A stretch of 64,000 nucleotides of DNA from Allobogoriella alba (GCF_042665525.1 NZ_JBHTCQ010000004.1:299253-363252); one strand, 5' to 3'; numbered from the stretch's first letter, positions 24,572 to 33,918 are shown. A program made the numbers and translations. The notes: generated by a model from the letters alone, not told the origin.

Positions 24572-25588
24572 GTGAAGATCGACGCGTTCTGCCATCTCAT
24601 CCCGCCCGCGTACGCGGAGCGGTTCTTCGCCATCGACGACAGCCCGGCGTTGAAGAACCTGCAGGAGCGGACGCGGAACATCCCCGCGCTGACGGACCTG
24701 GACGTCCGCTTCCGGCAGATGGACGAGTTCGGCGACTACCGTCAGATCATCAACCTCACCGCCCCCGCGGTCGAGGATGTGGGCCCGCCCGAGCGCACCG
24801 CGGAGATGGCGAGGATCGCGAACGACGGTCTGGCCCAGCTGGTGGCGGACCACCCGGACCGGTTCGCCGGGTTCTGCGCCGCGGTCTCGCTGGACGACCC
24901 GGAGCGCGCGACTGAGGAGGCGCGGTACGCCTTCGACGAGCTCGGTGCCGTCGGGGTGCAGGTCTACTGCCACGTGCACGGCCGGCCGATGGACGACCCG
25001 CGCCTCGACGTCTTCTGGGAGTACGTGGCCTCCCGCGAGAAGGTCATCCAGGTCCACCCCAACCGGAACTCCTCCTGGGCGGACTACCCCACCGAGGAGC
25101 GCTCGAAGTTCGAGATCTGGTGGACGCTCGGCTGGGAGTACGACCTGGCGACCTTCATGGCCCGGATGGTCTTCTCCGGCGCGTTCGAGAAGTGGCCCGG
25201 CATCAAGATCCTCATGCACCACGCCGGGGCGATGATCCCCCACTTCGCCGGGCGGGTCGGGCCGGGCTGGGACCAGCTCGGCGCGCGTACCCCGCCGGAG
25301 CAGCGGGAGGACATCACCGGCTACCCGCTGACGAGGCGGCCGATCGACTACTTCCAGCAGTTCTACGTCGACACCGCGATGTTCGGCGCCGGTGACGCGC
25401 TCGGCACCTCGATCCGGTTCTTCGGCACCGACCGGGTGCTGTTCGCCTCCGACAGCCCGTACGACCCCGAGAAGGGCCCGGGCTACATCCGCGCCACCAT
25501 CGCCAACCTCGAGCACGACGTCGACCTCAGCGACGCCGAGCGAGAGGCCGTCTACCGCGGCAACGCCACGGCCCTCTTCGGACTGTGA
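24572..25588 (+). CDS. Amidohydrolase-2 (ACMSD-like) family protein with altered metal motif
   Basis: 338 aa TIM-barrel metal enzyme family that includes decarboxylases and hydrolases of aromatic or lactone-type acids. The usual N-terminal D-x-H-x-H metal pair reads IDAFCHLIPP, so the first His is replaced by Phe and only His8 remains. Other ligands are present: VIQVHPNR, LMHHAGAMIPHF and the terminal Asp in FASDSPYDPEKG, which also has the family's conserved C-terminal ending (RGNATALFGL). Starts with GTG after GGGAGTGG. A lipoprotein gene follows 25 bp downstream, so the enzyme probably acts on the compound that system takes up. Confidence 0.85.
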   Translation: MKIDAFCHLIPPAYAERFFAIDDSPALKNLQERTRNIPALTDLDVRFRQMDEFGDYRQIINLTAPAVEDVGPPERTAEMARIANDGLAQLVADHPDRFAGFCAAVSLDDPERATEEARYAFDELGAVGVQVYCHVHGRPMDDPRLDVFWEYVASREKVIQVHPNRNSSWADYPTEERSKFEIWWTLGWEYDLATFMARMVFSGAFEKWPGIKILMHHAGAMIPHFAGRVGPGWDQLGARTPPEQREDITGYPLTRRPIDYFQQFYVDTAMFGAGDALGTSIRFFGTDRVLFASDSPYDPEKGPGYIRATIANLEHDVDLSDAEREAVYRGNATALFGL

Positions 25589-25613
25589 GGATCGGACTGT
25601 GAGGAGCACAGAC

Positions 25614-26600
25614 ATGCGACGACGCACGAGCACGATCGCCCTGACGGCCTGCGCGGCGCTCGCCCTGGCCGCCTGCGGCGGCGGGTCCGGCGGCGAGGGC
25701 ACCGGCGGTGGCGGTGAGGGCGAGGGCGGCGGCCCGCGTGCGATCACCGTCGCCGAGACGAACGGCATGCCGTCGCTGTTCCTGACCTACGGCGTCCAGG
25801 AGGGCTACTTCGAGGAGCAGGGCCTCGACGTCGAGGTCAGCACCCAGATGGGTGGGTCCGCGGCTGTCCCGGCGCTGATGAGCGGAGAGATCGAGGCGGC
25901 CGGCTCCAACGTGGTCTCGCTGCTCCTCGCCGGTAGCCAAGGACTGCCGCTGTCGATCGTCGCCGCGGGCACGTCCGCGGCGCAGGACAGCGAGGAGGAC
26001 TTCTCCGGCCTGGTGGTTCCCGCGGACAGCGACATCGCCGGGCCGCAGGACCTCTCCGGCGCCCGGATCGGGGTCAACACGCTCGAGAACATCAACGAGG
26101 TCGTCATCGGCAACGTGCTGGAGGCCGAGGGCCTCAGCCTGGAGGACGTCGAGCTCGTCGAGCTGCCGTTCCCCGACATGCAGCCCGCCCTGGAGCGCGG
26201 CGACGTCGACGCCGCGGTGCTCATCGAGCCGTTCCTCACCACCGCCGTCTCGGACGGCATGACGGCCGTCGCCCGTCCCTACACCGCGCTGCGGCCCGGG
26301 CTGCAGATCGGCGCGTACGTGATGACGCAGGAGACAACCGAGACCGACCCCGAGCTCGTCTCGGACTTCCAGGCCGGTGTGCAGGCCACGGCGGACGCGA
26401 TCGCCGAGGACCCGCAGGCGTTCCGGGACGCGTTGCCCGAGCTGGGCGACTTCGACCCGCAGATCGCCGCGGACCTCTCGCTGCCGGTGTGGCACGGCAC
26501 GAACGACGAGGAGTCGCTGGCCCTCATCAACGAGAGCCTGGTGACCTACGGGATCCTGGACAGCGAGGTCGACCTGAGCACGCTGCTGTACGAGGAGTGA
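25614..26600 (+). CDS. NMT1/THI5-like ABC substrate-binding lipoprotein (orphan)
   Basis: 328 aa. The lipoprotein signal has the lipobox LALAACGG, followed by a Gly/Glu-rich linker of about 20 residues that holds the domain away from the membrane. The mature protein is an NMT1/SsuA-type binding fold (ITVAETNGMPSLFLTYGVQE, then GYFEEQGLDVEV, MSGEIEAAG, and GARIGVNTLENINEVVI), which binds sulfonates, pyrimidines, nitrates or aromatic acids. No permease or ATPase lies beside it, so its transporter is encoded elsewhere or has been lost. It is in one unit with the amidohydrolase. Convergent with the FAD oxidoreductase gene over a strong hairpin. Confidence 0.88.
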   Translation: MRRRTSTIALTACAALALAACGGGSGGEGTGGGGEGEGGGPRAITVAETNGMPSLFLTYGVQEGYFEEQGLDVEVSTQMGGSAAVPALMSGEIEAAGSNVVSLLLAGSQGLPLSIVAAGTSAAQDSEEDFSGLVVPADSDIAGPQDLSGARIGVNTLENINEVVIGNVLEAEGLSLEDVELVELPFPDMQPALERGDVDAAVLIEPFLTTAVSDGMTAVARPYTALRPGLQIGAYVMTQETTETDPELVSDFQAGVQATADAIAEDPQAFRDALPELGDFDPQIAADLSLPVWHGTNDEESLALINESLVTYGILDSEVDLSTLLYEE

Positions 26601-26635
26601 GGCGGGCGCGGGCCCGCTCGGGCGAAGCCCGTCTC
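26599..26635. terminator. GC hairpin between convergent genes
   Basis: An outer 9-bp arm pair with one mismatch encloses further GC-rich self-complementary sequence, including a CGGGC-GAA-GCCCG hairpin. No T-tract is present on either side, so it may act as a bidirectional structural terminator rather than a classical one. Confidence 0.4.
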
Positions 26636-26637
26636 GG

Positions 26638-28251
26638 CTAGCCCCACCGGAGATCCGCAGGCCACCGAAGCTGGACGCCGCGACGAGCGAGCAAGGACTG
26701 GAACTCCTCGAGCAACGCCGGCTCGGCGTGGACCGCGTGCGGCTCGGTCCCGCGCTCGAGGCAGAAGGCCGCGAGTGTGCCGGCCGCCTCGCCGACCGAC
26801 CACTCGACGGGATGCAGCCGATAGCACCCGTTCGTGATCTGCGTGGTGCCGATGTTCTTGCAGGCGGGCAGCAGGTTGCGGACACGCTGCGGCACGAGCG
26901 CCCCGAGAGGGATCTCGAACGGCTGAGGTCGGTCGCCCGGATGACGACCGCTCACGGTCGAGGCGTGCCGGTCGATCCAGAAGTAGTGGCCGACGCCGAC
27001 CGTGTCCGGGTATCTGGCTGCTCCGCGCTCACCCCGCAGAGTGAGGGAGACCTCCTGCTCGACGACCGTCTTCCGTGCGACGATGCGCCGCGACTCCCGG
27101 ATGTACGGGTGCATGGCGAACCCGTCATCGGTACCGGCGACGTCCGCGCGCAGCCGGAGCCCGGGCCAGCCCGTCCCGCCGTCCGGCCGCGGCGCGTCGG
27201 TCTGGAGCCAGTACAGCAGCGATCGGCTGAGCTCCTTCGCCCGCACCCAGTGCTCGGCCGCGTCCGGGACGCCGAACAGGGCACCGCCGGCGTAGTCGTT
27301 CATCGGCCAGTTCACGATCGTGATGTCGCTGGGGTAGAACCCGTCCCGGAACTGTCGCCGTGCCGCGACCCGCCGATACGTCCACAGCTCGGGAGTCGGG
27401 CCCATGTTGCGATGGTCGGGGTCCACGGCGGACGGGTCGTCGTCCGGGTTGGGGGTCATCTGCCACACGCGCCGGGGACGTCCCGAGGGGTCGAGACCGT
27501 CCTCCCAGCCCATCAGGCGTCTCCCGTCGAGCTGGTGCGGGTGCCAGTCCCGGTAGTGCTCGTAGTCGGCCGGCCGGTCGATCGTGTGATCCTCACCCGC
27601 GAGGTGCTCCATCGCGAAGCACCACGTCACGCACTGCATGTCCGTGGGATCGGCCGTCTCGGCCGCGCTGGGCTCACCGGTCATCTGCTGCGACTCACGA
27701 CCGGCGACGAACTCGATCCCGCCGAGCTCGAGCACGTCGCCGAGCTCGGTGGCGTCGAGGACGTAGGCCGCAGAGATGTCCGTGGAGGCCCCGTCGGCGG
27801 ACACCACGCGGACACCGGTGACCCGGTCGCCGTCCGTCTCGACCACCTGGGGAGCCGTCTCCCGGAGCACCGTGAGACGACCCGCGCTGACGTACGGCAG
27901 CAGCAGCTCCTCGATGAGCGTCACGGCCACCCGCGGGTCGACGCTGATGGGGCTGACCCAGGCGGCGCCGGGGTTGAGATGCGGATCGTCGCGCGCGGCG
28001 TCGGTCAGCGGGAACCGCGTGCGGTAGAGGCCGCGCAGCCCGTCACGGAACGCCCGGTAGGAGCGGTTCGCCCCGTCCTTCTCGATGAACAGGTGCTCGT
28101 CGGTGGGGACGAGCTGGCTCGTCAGCTGCCCGCCCAGCCAGCGAGTCGGCTCCGTCATCACGACGCGCTGCCCCGACTCGAGTGCCGCGAGCGCGGCGGA
28201 CACGCCCCCGAGGCCACCACCGATGACGGCGATGTCAGTCTGTATCTCCAC
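26638..28251 (-). CDS. FAD-dependent oxidoreductase (PF12831-type)
   Basis: 537 aa, soluble. The N-terminal dinucleotide-binding motif is DIAVIGGGLGGVSAALAALE, followed by RWLGGQLTSQ, typical of the FAD_oxidored family. A second segment VLDATELGDVLELGGI and a C-terminal RLHPVEWSVGEAAG motif complete the FAD site. The GTG start follows a GGGAGACC ribosome site 5 bases upstream; the frame is open further up but without a site. It is last in the LacI, binding protein, permease, permease row. Relatives in sugar operons oxidise a sugar or cyclitol, so it probably acts on the imported compound; the exact substrate is unknown. Confidence 0.85.
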   Translation of the reverse strand: MEIQTDIAVIGGGLGGVSAALAALESGQRVVMTEPTRWLGGQLTSQLVPTDEHLFIEKDGANRSYRAFRDGLRGLYRTRFPLTDAARDDPHLNPGAAWVSPISVDPRVAVTLIEELLLPYVSAGRLTVLRETAPQVVETDGDRVTGVRVVSADGASTDISAAYVLDATELGDVLELGGIEFVAGRESQQMTGEPSAAETADPTDMQCVTWCFAMEHLAGEDHTIDRPADYEHYRDWHPHQLDGRRLMGWEDGLDPSGRPRRVWQMTPNPDDDPSAVDPDHRNMGPTPELWTYRRVAARRQFRDGFYPSDITIVNWPMNDYAGGALFGVPDAAEHWVRAKELSRSLLYWLQTDAPRPDGGTGWPGLRLRADVAGTDDGFAMHPYIRESRRIVARKTVVEQEVSLTLRGERGAARYPDTVGVGHYFWIDRHASTVSGRHPGDRPQPFEIPLGALVPQRVRNLLPACKNIGTTQITNGCYRLHPVEWSVGEAAGTLAAFCLERGTEPHAVHAEPALLEEFQSLLARRGVQLRWPADLRWG

Positions 28252-28347
28252 GCTGGTCTCCCTGTCCCTTGAACGACCACGGCCCTGCCGGCTGACGAGG
28301 CCCGGAGGCGGCACCTCGGCGGCGGTCCGAGCCGCTGGATGCCGCCG

Positions 28348-29280
28348 TCATCCCTTGATCCCGCTACGGCTCAGCCCCTCGACGAACTGACGCTGGGCGA
28401 AGAGGAACACGACGAGCACCGGGATGATCGTCAGCGCGGTCGCGCCGATCTGGGTGCTGTACATGGGCTCGCCATAGCTGTCCCGGTACTGGGTGAGGCC
28501 CAGCCCGACCGTGAACATCTCCTGGCTGCGCAAGAAGATGAGCGGCTCGAAGTACATGTTGAACGAGCTGAGGAACTTCATGATCCCGACCGCGGCGATC
28601 GCAGGACCGGCGAGCGGGAGCGCGATCCGGCAGAAGATCCCCAGACGGCCCAGGCCGTCGAGCCGACCGGCCTCCTCCAGCTCGTCCGGCAAGGACAGGA
28701 AGAACTGGCGGAAGATGAAGACCCCGACCACGCACTGCGGTCCGAAGATCGGCACGACGATGAGCGGCCAGTGGGTGTCCATCAACCCGAGCTCGGCGAC
28801 CCATCGGAAGATCGGGATGATCGTGACCTCCCCGGGGATCATCAGTGCCGAGATGAGGAGGAGGAAGAGCCCGGAGCGGAACGGGAACCGGATGCGCGCA
28901 AAGGCATAGCCGGCCAACGCGCAGACGACGATCGACACGGCGGTGACGATCACCGCGATGTAGAGCGAGTTGAGGTACTGACGCGCGAACGGCACGACCG
29001 TGAAGATCTGGGAGACGCCGTCGAGCGTCCATTGTTGCGGGAACAGGGTCGGCGGGACCGCGAAGATCTCGTTCACCGGCTTGAAGGCGGCGAACACCAT
29101 CCAGATCGTCGGGTAGACGAACGGGGTCGACATGATCGCGAGCAGCACGTACAGCGCGGCCTTCACGAGCACCGGCCGCACAGCCCTGCGCCGGGGTGCC
29201 GGACGCGGCGCCCGCTCCGTCCGGCCGGTGGCCGCCACCGAACGCCGCTCGGCCAGCACCAGGCCGTCAGACTTCGTCAT
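28348..29280 (-). CDS. Carbohydrate ABC transporter permease (CUT1, MalG type)
   Basis: 310 aa with six membrane helices. The N-terminal 45 residues are long, charged and cytoplasmic (rich in Arg and Pro). The EAA loop that docks the ATPase is ELEEAGRLDGLGRLGIFCRI. The ATG is reached inside the upstream permease gene, overlapping it by 14 bp, which implies tight coupling. No ATPase is encoded in the operon; actinobacterial CUT1 systems commonly share one MsiK-type ATPase, so this one probably does too. The FAD oxidoreductase gene begins 96 bp downstream. Confidence 0.92.
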   Translation of the reverse strand: MTKSDGLVLAERRSVAATGRTERAPRPAPRRRAVRPVLVKAALYVLLAIMSTPFVYPTIWMVFAAFKPVNEIFAVPPTLFPQQWTLDGVSQIFTVVPFARQYLNSLYIAVIVTAVSIVVCALAGYAFARIRFPFRSGLFLLLISALMIPGEVTIIPIFRWVAELGLMDTHWPLIVVPIFGPQCVVGVFIFRQFFLSLPDELEEAGRLDGLGRLGIFCRIALPLAGPAIAAVGIMKFLSSFNMYFEPLIFLRSQEMFTVGLGLTQYRDSYGEPMYSTQIGATALTIIPVLVVFLFAQRQFVEGLSRSGIKG

Positions 29281-30217
29281 GGGCCCACCTCCGCCGCGAC
29301 CACCACTGCAGAGCGGTGAGCCCCAGCGTGACGAGGAAGAGGAGCACACCGATCGCGGAGGCGTAGCCGAAGTCGTTCTGCCGGAACGCCGTCTGGTACA
29401 GCAGGTAGGAGATCACGGTCGTCGACCGGCCCGGGCCTCCTTCGGTGAGCACCTGGATGGGGACGAACACGTCCAGCGCCGCGATCATCGTGATGATCGA
29501 TACGAGCAGGATCGTTGGCGTGATGAGCGGGATGGTGACGCGCCAGAACGAGCGCCACGCGCCGGCCCCGTCGATCCGGGCAGCCTCCTTGAGCTCCGAC
29601 GGCACTCCCTGCAAGGCGGCGAGGAACAGGATCATGTTCATGCCGACCCCCTTGAACACCTGGATGACGACGACGGTCAGCAACGCCGTTCGAGGATCGC
29701 GCAGCCAGTTCGGCCCCTCGACGCCCAGGCCGAGGAGGAAGCCGTTGATCCCCCCGTTGGCGGCGACGAGGTACTCCCAGATCAGGACCCACGCGACGGC
29801 GGCCACCACCACTGGCGAGAAGAAGAAGGCGCGGAACGCCGTGATTCCGCGCAACCTCTGGTTGATGAGCACGGCGAGGACCATCGCCAGGGAGATGTTC
29901 ATGACCATGAGCAGACCGGTGAACGCGAAGGTCGTTCCGAGCGATCCCCACACGACCTCGTCGCCGAGCAACCTCGCGAAGTTGTCCAGCCCCGACCAGG
30001 TGAAGATGCCGACGAGCGGGTTCCAGTCGTGCAGCGCGAACCAGATGACGAACCCGAACGGCACGAGTCCGAAGGCGAGCACCCCGAGGACCGCGGGGGA
30101 CGCGAACGCGATCCCCACGGCGGCTTCCCACCGAGCGCGCCGGTGTGAGCCGGCGCCGCGCGGTGGCGTCGTGGCGGACGAGGTGTCCCCCGCCACGACG
30201 CTGTCAGTCGCGGTCAT
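29267..30217 (-). CDS. Carbohydrate ABC transporter permease (CUT1, MalF type)
   Basis: 316 aa with six membrane helices after a short Ser/Thr-rich cytoplasmic N terminus. The EAA loop is ELKEAARIDGAGAWRSFWRV, and NGGINGFLLGLG before WL is typical of MalF-type subunits. It pairs with the next permease to form the channel. The ATG overlaps the stop of the upstream binding-protein gene by 4 bp (ATGA), so receptor and channel are translationally linked. Confidence 0.93.
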   Translation of the reverse strand: MTATDSVVAGDTSSATTPPRGAGSHRRARWEAAVGIAFASPAVLGVLAFGLVPFGFVIWFALHDWNPLVGIFTWSGLDNFARLLGDEVVWGSLGTTFAFTGLLMVMNISLAMVLAVLINQRLRGITAFRAFFFSPVVVAAVAWVLIWEYLVAANGGINGFLLGLGVEGPNWLRDPRTALLTVVVIQVFKGVGMNMILFLAALQGVPSELKEAARIDGAGAWRSFWRVTIPLITPTILLVSIITMIAALDVFVPIQVLTEGGPGRSTTVISYLLYQTAFRQNDFGYASAIGVLLFLVTLGLTALQWWSRRRWAHDEV

Positions 30218-31539
30218 TGGCCGAGGCTCGGCTCGATCTGCGAGCACACATCCGTGAGCACCGCCTCGACGTCCGCGTCCGGCGTCCACATCGGATCCAT
30301 GGCGGCGCGGATCGTGTCCACCATCCGGCTCAGGTTCGCGTGGCCGGGCTTGGTCGTGGCTTCGAGCGTCTGGTCGATCACGGTCCCTTGGATCTGCTCC
30401 TCGTTGAGCGCAGGGGCGGCCTCCGAGAGCGTCCCGACCTCGAGCAGGGAAGCACGCGGCGGCGGGAAGAACTGAGCGAGCTTCGCCGCATTCTCCGGGT
30501 TGGTGAAATAGGCGAGGAAGTGCGCAGCGATCTCCGGGTGCGCACTGTTCGCGACGACGCCGACGGCGCCCTGGCCGATCACCGGAACGGTTCCGGCGGG
30601 GCCGGCGGGAAGCGGCAGGAAGTCCCAGGCGAACGCGTCCGCGAACCCGGCAGAGAGACTGAGCTGGCCCATCATGAAGGCCGACTGACCCGACGTGAAG
30701 TCCGCGGTCTCACCGGGACCAGGTATCGCGTTCGTGTCGAACACCTGGGTGTGGAACCAGTCGTAGAACGCCGCGCTCTCGGGACTGGTGAACTCGCAGC
30801 GGGTGCCGTCCTCGCTCCACGGTCGTGCTCCCCAGGCGAGGGCGATCGGCCCCATCGAGTCGATGGGCGTGGCGTACGGGTCCTCGGCGGAGAAATGGAG
30901 CCCGGCGACGTCTTCACTCGCACTGGTCGCCGCGGCGACCTCGACCAGCTTGTCGTACGTCCAGTCCCCGGTGGACATGAGCTCGCGAGGATCGGGCTGG
31001 CCCGCGGCCTCGATCAGATCGAGATTCACGTAGATGCCGAACGGGCTTGTCGAGAAGGGGTAGGCGTAGATCGACTCCCCCTCGCTCCACAGCTCCATCG
31101 CGCCGGGCACGAGGTCCTCGACGTCGTAGCCCTCGGTCTCGGACAGGACGGGACCGAGGTCCGCGAAGACCCCGCTCTGCACGAACTCGGCGGCGTAGGC
31201 CTCGGACGCCCACATGAGGTCGGGCGACTCGCCGCCGGCGATCTGGGTGGTGACCGTCGGGACGTACTGGCCGGGTTCGACGATCCCGTCGAACTCGATG
31301 GAGCTCACGAGGTCGGGGTTCTCGGCGATGTAGGCGTCGGCGATCTCGGTGAAGATCGCCTGATGCTCTTCGTTGCTGCTCCACGTCGTCATCCGTAGGT
31401 CGACGGGCTCGGACGGCGTCCCGGCCGAGGGCTCGGTGGCTTCACCTTCTCCCGAGCACGCCGCCACCGCGGTGAGGCCGACCGTGCCCACCACGGCCGC
31501 TGCGAGCCGAACGGCCCGCCTCGTCATTGATCCAGACAT
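30214..31539 (-). CDS. CUT1 sugar ABC substrate-binding lipoprotein
   Basis: 441 aa extracytoplasmic receptor. The signal ends in lipobox TAVAAC with Cys about 28, then an acidic linker. The mature part is a family 1 solute-binding fold (VDLRMTTWSSNEEHQAIFTE, then IAGGESPDLMWASEAYAAEF, and the C-terminal half rich in aromatic residues that line a sugar site, such as SAGFADAFAWDFLPLPAG). The ATG has an AAGGGAG ribosome site 5 bases away; the GTG one codon earlier is too close to the site. LacI gene lies 50 bp upstream in the same direction, consistent with substrate-induced expression. Confidence 0.92.
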   Translation of the reverse strand: MSGSMTRRAVRLAAAVVGTVGLTAVAACSGEGEATEPSAGTPSEPVDLRMTTWSSNEEHQAIFTEIADAYIAENPDLVSSIEFDGIVEPGQYVPTVTTQIAGGESPDLMWASEAYAAEFVQSGVFADLGPVLSETEGYDVEDLVPGAMELWSEGESIYAYPFSTSPFGIYVNLDLIEAAGQPDPRELMSTGDWTYDKLVEVAAATSASEDVAGLHFSAEDPYATPIDSMGPIALAWGARPWSEDGTRCEFTSPESAAFYDWFHTQVFDTNAIPGPGETADFTSGQSAFMMGQLSLSAGFADAFAWDFLPLPAGPAGTVPVIGQGAVGVVANSAHPEIAAHFLAYFTNPENAAKLAQFFPPPRASLLEVGTLSEAAPALNEEQIQGTVIDQTLEATTKPGHANLSRMVDTIRAAMDPMWTPDADVEAVLTDVCSQIEPSLGQ

Positions 31540-31589
31540 CACGACTCCCTTGTGAGTGATGGAAGGCCGCCAGGTGCGGCCGCCATGGG

Positions 31590-32702
31590 TCAGGAACTGT
31601 CGCCGACGGTTCCGGCGTCGGTGGTCCCGTCCACCTCTGGCGCCCCGGCTACCGGAGCGAGCGCGACAGGTGCGCTCGTCGAGGCGCCCCGGACGAACTC
31701 GACGGGTACGACACGGGTGGCGGGCGGAAGCGGATGGGCGGCGCGGGCGACCGCCAGCAGCGCGTCGACGGCCGTCGCCCCGAGGGCGGTCCGGTCGACG
31801 CGGACCGTGGTGAGCCGTGGCTCGACGTGATCACCGAACTGGTCGTCGTAGCCGGCGACGGAGACGTGACCCGGCACGCTGAGCCCACGCCGTCGCAGGG
31901 CGCGTATGGCGCCGGCCGCCGCAGGATCGTTCGCGCAGAAGACCGCCGAGAACTGCGCTCCGTCGTCCAGGAGTCGCTCGACCGCCGTGGCGGCGCCGTC
32001 CACGCTCAGGTCGCACCGGGCGACCAGCGCCGGATCGACGGAGATGCCGCGGCGTTCCAGCGCGTGCCTGTACCCGAGCGTGCGCAGGCTGATCGAGTGG
32101 ATGGCATCCGCGTCCGGTGCACCGGAGCGAGGCGGTCCACCGACGTAGGCGATACGCCGATGGCCGAGGCCGAGCAGGTGCTCCATGACCAAGAGGCTGC
32201 CGCCGAAGTTGTCGGAGTTCACGGAGACGATCGGCTCGCCCTCGATGGCGTTGTCGACCAGGACCAAGGACACGCCCATGTCACGGAGCTCGCGGATGCT
32301 CGCGTCGGGTGCCGGGCCGACCAGCAGCGCATGCTCAGGGGCCGACCCTCCCAGCTGCTCGGCGACGCTTCGGTCGTGGTCCAGACCGTGCAGCGCCCGG
32401 TAGGAGATCCGCGCGCCCGAGCGGCGGGCGTGCACCTCCGCACCCTTGAGGATCCCGGCCCAGAAGTAGTCGAGCTCGGGCCGCGCCTCATCGACGTCCC
32501 GCAGAACCGCAAGGAATGCGATCTCGGTCTCCGCACCGACGGTGCGGGCGCGCAGGCGCCGGTACCCGGTCTCCTCGACGGCGAGCAGGACGCGCTCGCG
32601 CATGTCGGCCGCGACGGAGGCCTCGTCGTTGAGCACTCGCGAGGCGGTGCCGACGGACACACCGGCGTGGGCCGCCACGTCGCGAATCGTCACTCGTTTC
32701 AT
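31590..32702 (-). CDS. LacI-family transcriptional repressor
   Basis: 370 aa. The N-terminal HTH is VTIRDVAAHAGVSVGTASRV followed by a hinge helix, and residues about 60-345 form the periplasmic-binding-like sugar-sensing domain (ALLVGPAPDA, SVNSDNFGGSLLVMEHLLGL, HRRIAYVGGP, FSAVFCANDPAAAGAIRALR). The C terminus is a Thr/Ala-rich tail. First gene of the sugar uptake operon, so it most likely represses the operon (and itself) until the imported compound or its product binds. No high-scoring operator is visible in its own upstream region. Confidence 0.93.
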   Translation of the reverse strand: MKRVTIRDVAAHAGVSVGTASRVLNDEASVAADMRERVLLAVEETGYRRLRARTVGAETEIAFLAVLRDVDEARPELDYFWAGILKGAEVHARRSGARISYRALHGLDHDRSVAEQLGGSAPEHALLVGPAPDASIRELRDMGVSLVLVDNAIEGEPIVSVNSDNFGGSLLVMEHLLGLGHRRIAYVGGPPRSGAPDADAIHSISLRTLGYRHALERRGISVDPALVARCDLSVDGAATAVERLLDDGAQFSAVFCANDPAAAGAIRALRRRGLSVPGHVSVAGYDDQFGDHVEPRLTTVRVDRTALGATAVDALLAVARAAHPLPPATRVVPVEFVRGASTSAPVALAPVAGAPEVDGTTDAGTVGDSS

Positions 32703-32795
32703 GAACGCACATCCTGTATCGCGCTAGTTCACCGCAATTTCATGGCCATCCTGACACCCCTGGGCGATCCGCACAGGCGGTTCGGCCACTGAATC

Positions 32796-33911
32796 TCAGC
32801 GAAGCTCGGGAGCGGTGTCGGCAACCGCCTCCCGGAGCCCCCGCGCGGCGCTCCGCAGGGCCCGGGCCGCCGTGGGGAGGGCGCCGGCGGCGTTGCCGAA
32901 GGCGTGCACCAGGCCTTCTTCGACGACGAGCCGCGTCGGCACGCCGAGCGTGCGCAGACGCTCGGCGTAGGCGACGCCCTCGTCGTGCATGACGTCGAAG
33001 CCGGCGACCACGACGTGCGCGGGTGCGACTCCCGCCAGGTCGGCGTCTTCCGCCAGCAGCGGCGAGGCGTCCGGCTCGGCGGCCTCCGGGGGCGGGCCGG
33101 CCGCGCCGGGTGGCTCCGCACCCAGGTACAGGTCGCGGTAGACGTCGACGTCCGCGGCACCGAGCTGGTAGCCGGTGCCGAACAAGGCGTACGAGGGTCG
33201 GTGCCGGGTCATGTCCGTGCCCGGGTACAGCAGGAGCTGGGCGGCGGGTGCGCCCGAGCCGGGTGCGCCGCCCGCGCGGGTGTCGTCGCGGGTGCGGCGT
33301 GCCACGACGGCGGACAGGCAGCCGCCCGCGCTGTCGCCCGCGACCGCGACCGGCCGGCCCTGGGCGGCCGGGTGGTCCCGCACGGCGCGGAACGCGGCGA
33401 CGGCGTCGGTCACGGCCGCCGGATACCGGTGCTCGGGGGCACGGCGGTAGTCGACCGCCACCACGTCGAACCCGGTCTCCAGCGCCAGGACCCGGCAGAC
33501 GCCGTCGTGCGTCTCCAGGTCGCCCGTGACCCACCCGCCGCCGTGCAGGTAGACCACCACCCCGGGGGCGCGTCCCGGCGCGGGCCGGTACGCGCGCGCG
33601 GCGAGCGTGCCGTCGGGGCGCGGGAGGACCAGCTCGACCACCCGGTGCACCCGCGGACGCGCACCCACCAGTGCCGCCTGGACCGCGGTCCGTCGCCGCA
33701 TGCCGGCCGCGTCGACAGGGGCTCCCGGGGGCCGCTCCGGGGCGGTGCCGAGCAGGCGCTGCGCGGCCTGGACGTCCACGGCGAGCGTCCGCCCGGCGAC
33801 GACGCGCGGCGGTCCGGCCACCAGCCGCAGCACTGGCGCGGGAAGGCGCCCGAGGAGCCGGAGGGGCAGGCCGGCGGCACGCAGCAGCGCGAGCCGGGCC
33901 CAGGACGTCAC
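32796..33911 (-). CDS. Alpha/beta hydrolase (hormone-sensitive-lipase-like esterase)
   Basis: 371 aa. The oxyanion hole motif is HGGGW and the nucleophile elbow GDSAGG, both typical of the HSL family; the Asp lies in VVAGFDVMHDEG and the His in VHAFGN. The N-terminal 110 residues form the helical cap. It should hydrolyse short-chain esters. It has no signal peptide. GTG start. It is 7 bp downstream of the 192-aa hypothetical gene on the same strand, so they may be one unit. Its codon usage is typical of the window. Confidence 0.9.
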   Translation of the reverse strand: MTSWARLALLRAAGLPLRLLGRLPAPVLRLVAGPPRVVAGRTLAVDVQAAQRLLGTAPERPPGAPVDAAGMRRRTAVQAALVGARPRVHRVVELVLPRPDGTLAARAYRPAPGRAPGVVVYLHGGGWVTGDLETHDGVCRVLALETGFDVVAVDYRRAPEHRYPAAVTDAVAAFRAVRDHPAAQGRPVAVAGDSAGGCLSAVVARRTRDDTRAGGAPGSGAPAAQLLLYPGTDMTRHRPSYALFGTGYQLGAADVDVYRDLYLGAEPPGAAGPPPEAAEPDASPLLAEDADLAGVAPAHVVVAGFDVMHDEGVAYAERLRTLGVPTRLVVEEGLVHAFGNAAGALPTAARALRSAARGLREAVADTAPELR

Positions 33912-33918
33912 GAGGACA

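Noticed and set aside
28339..29319. Long open frame on the plus strand opposite the MalG-type permease
   Set aside because: Its charged low-complexity composition is that of an antisense shadow; the minus strand holds a clear six-helix permease with an EAA loop.
32717..32726. TATCGCGCTA as an operator for the LacI gene
   Set aside because: The half-sites match at only 4 of 5 core positions and not in the arms, so it is not convincing.
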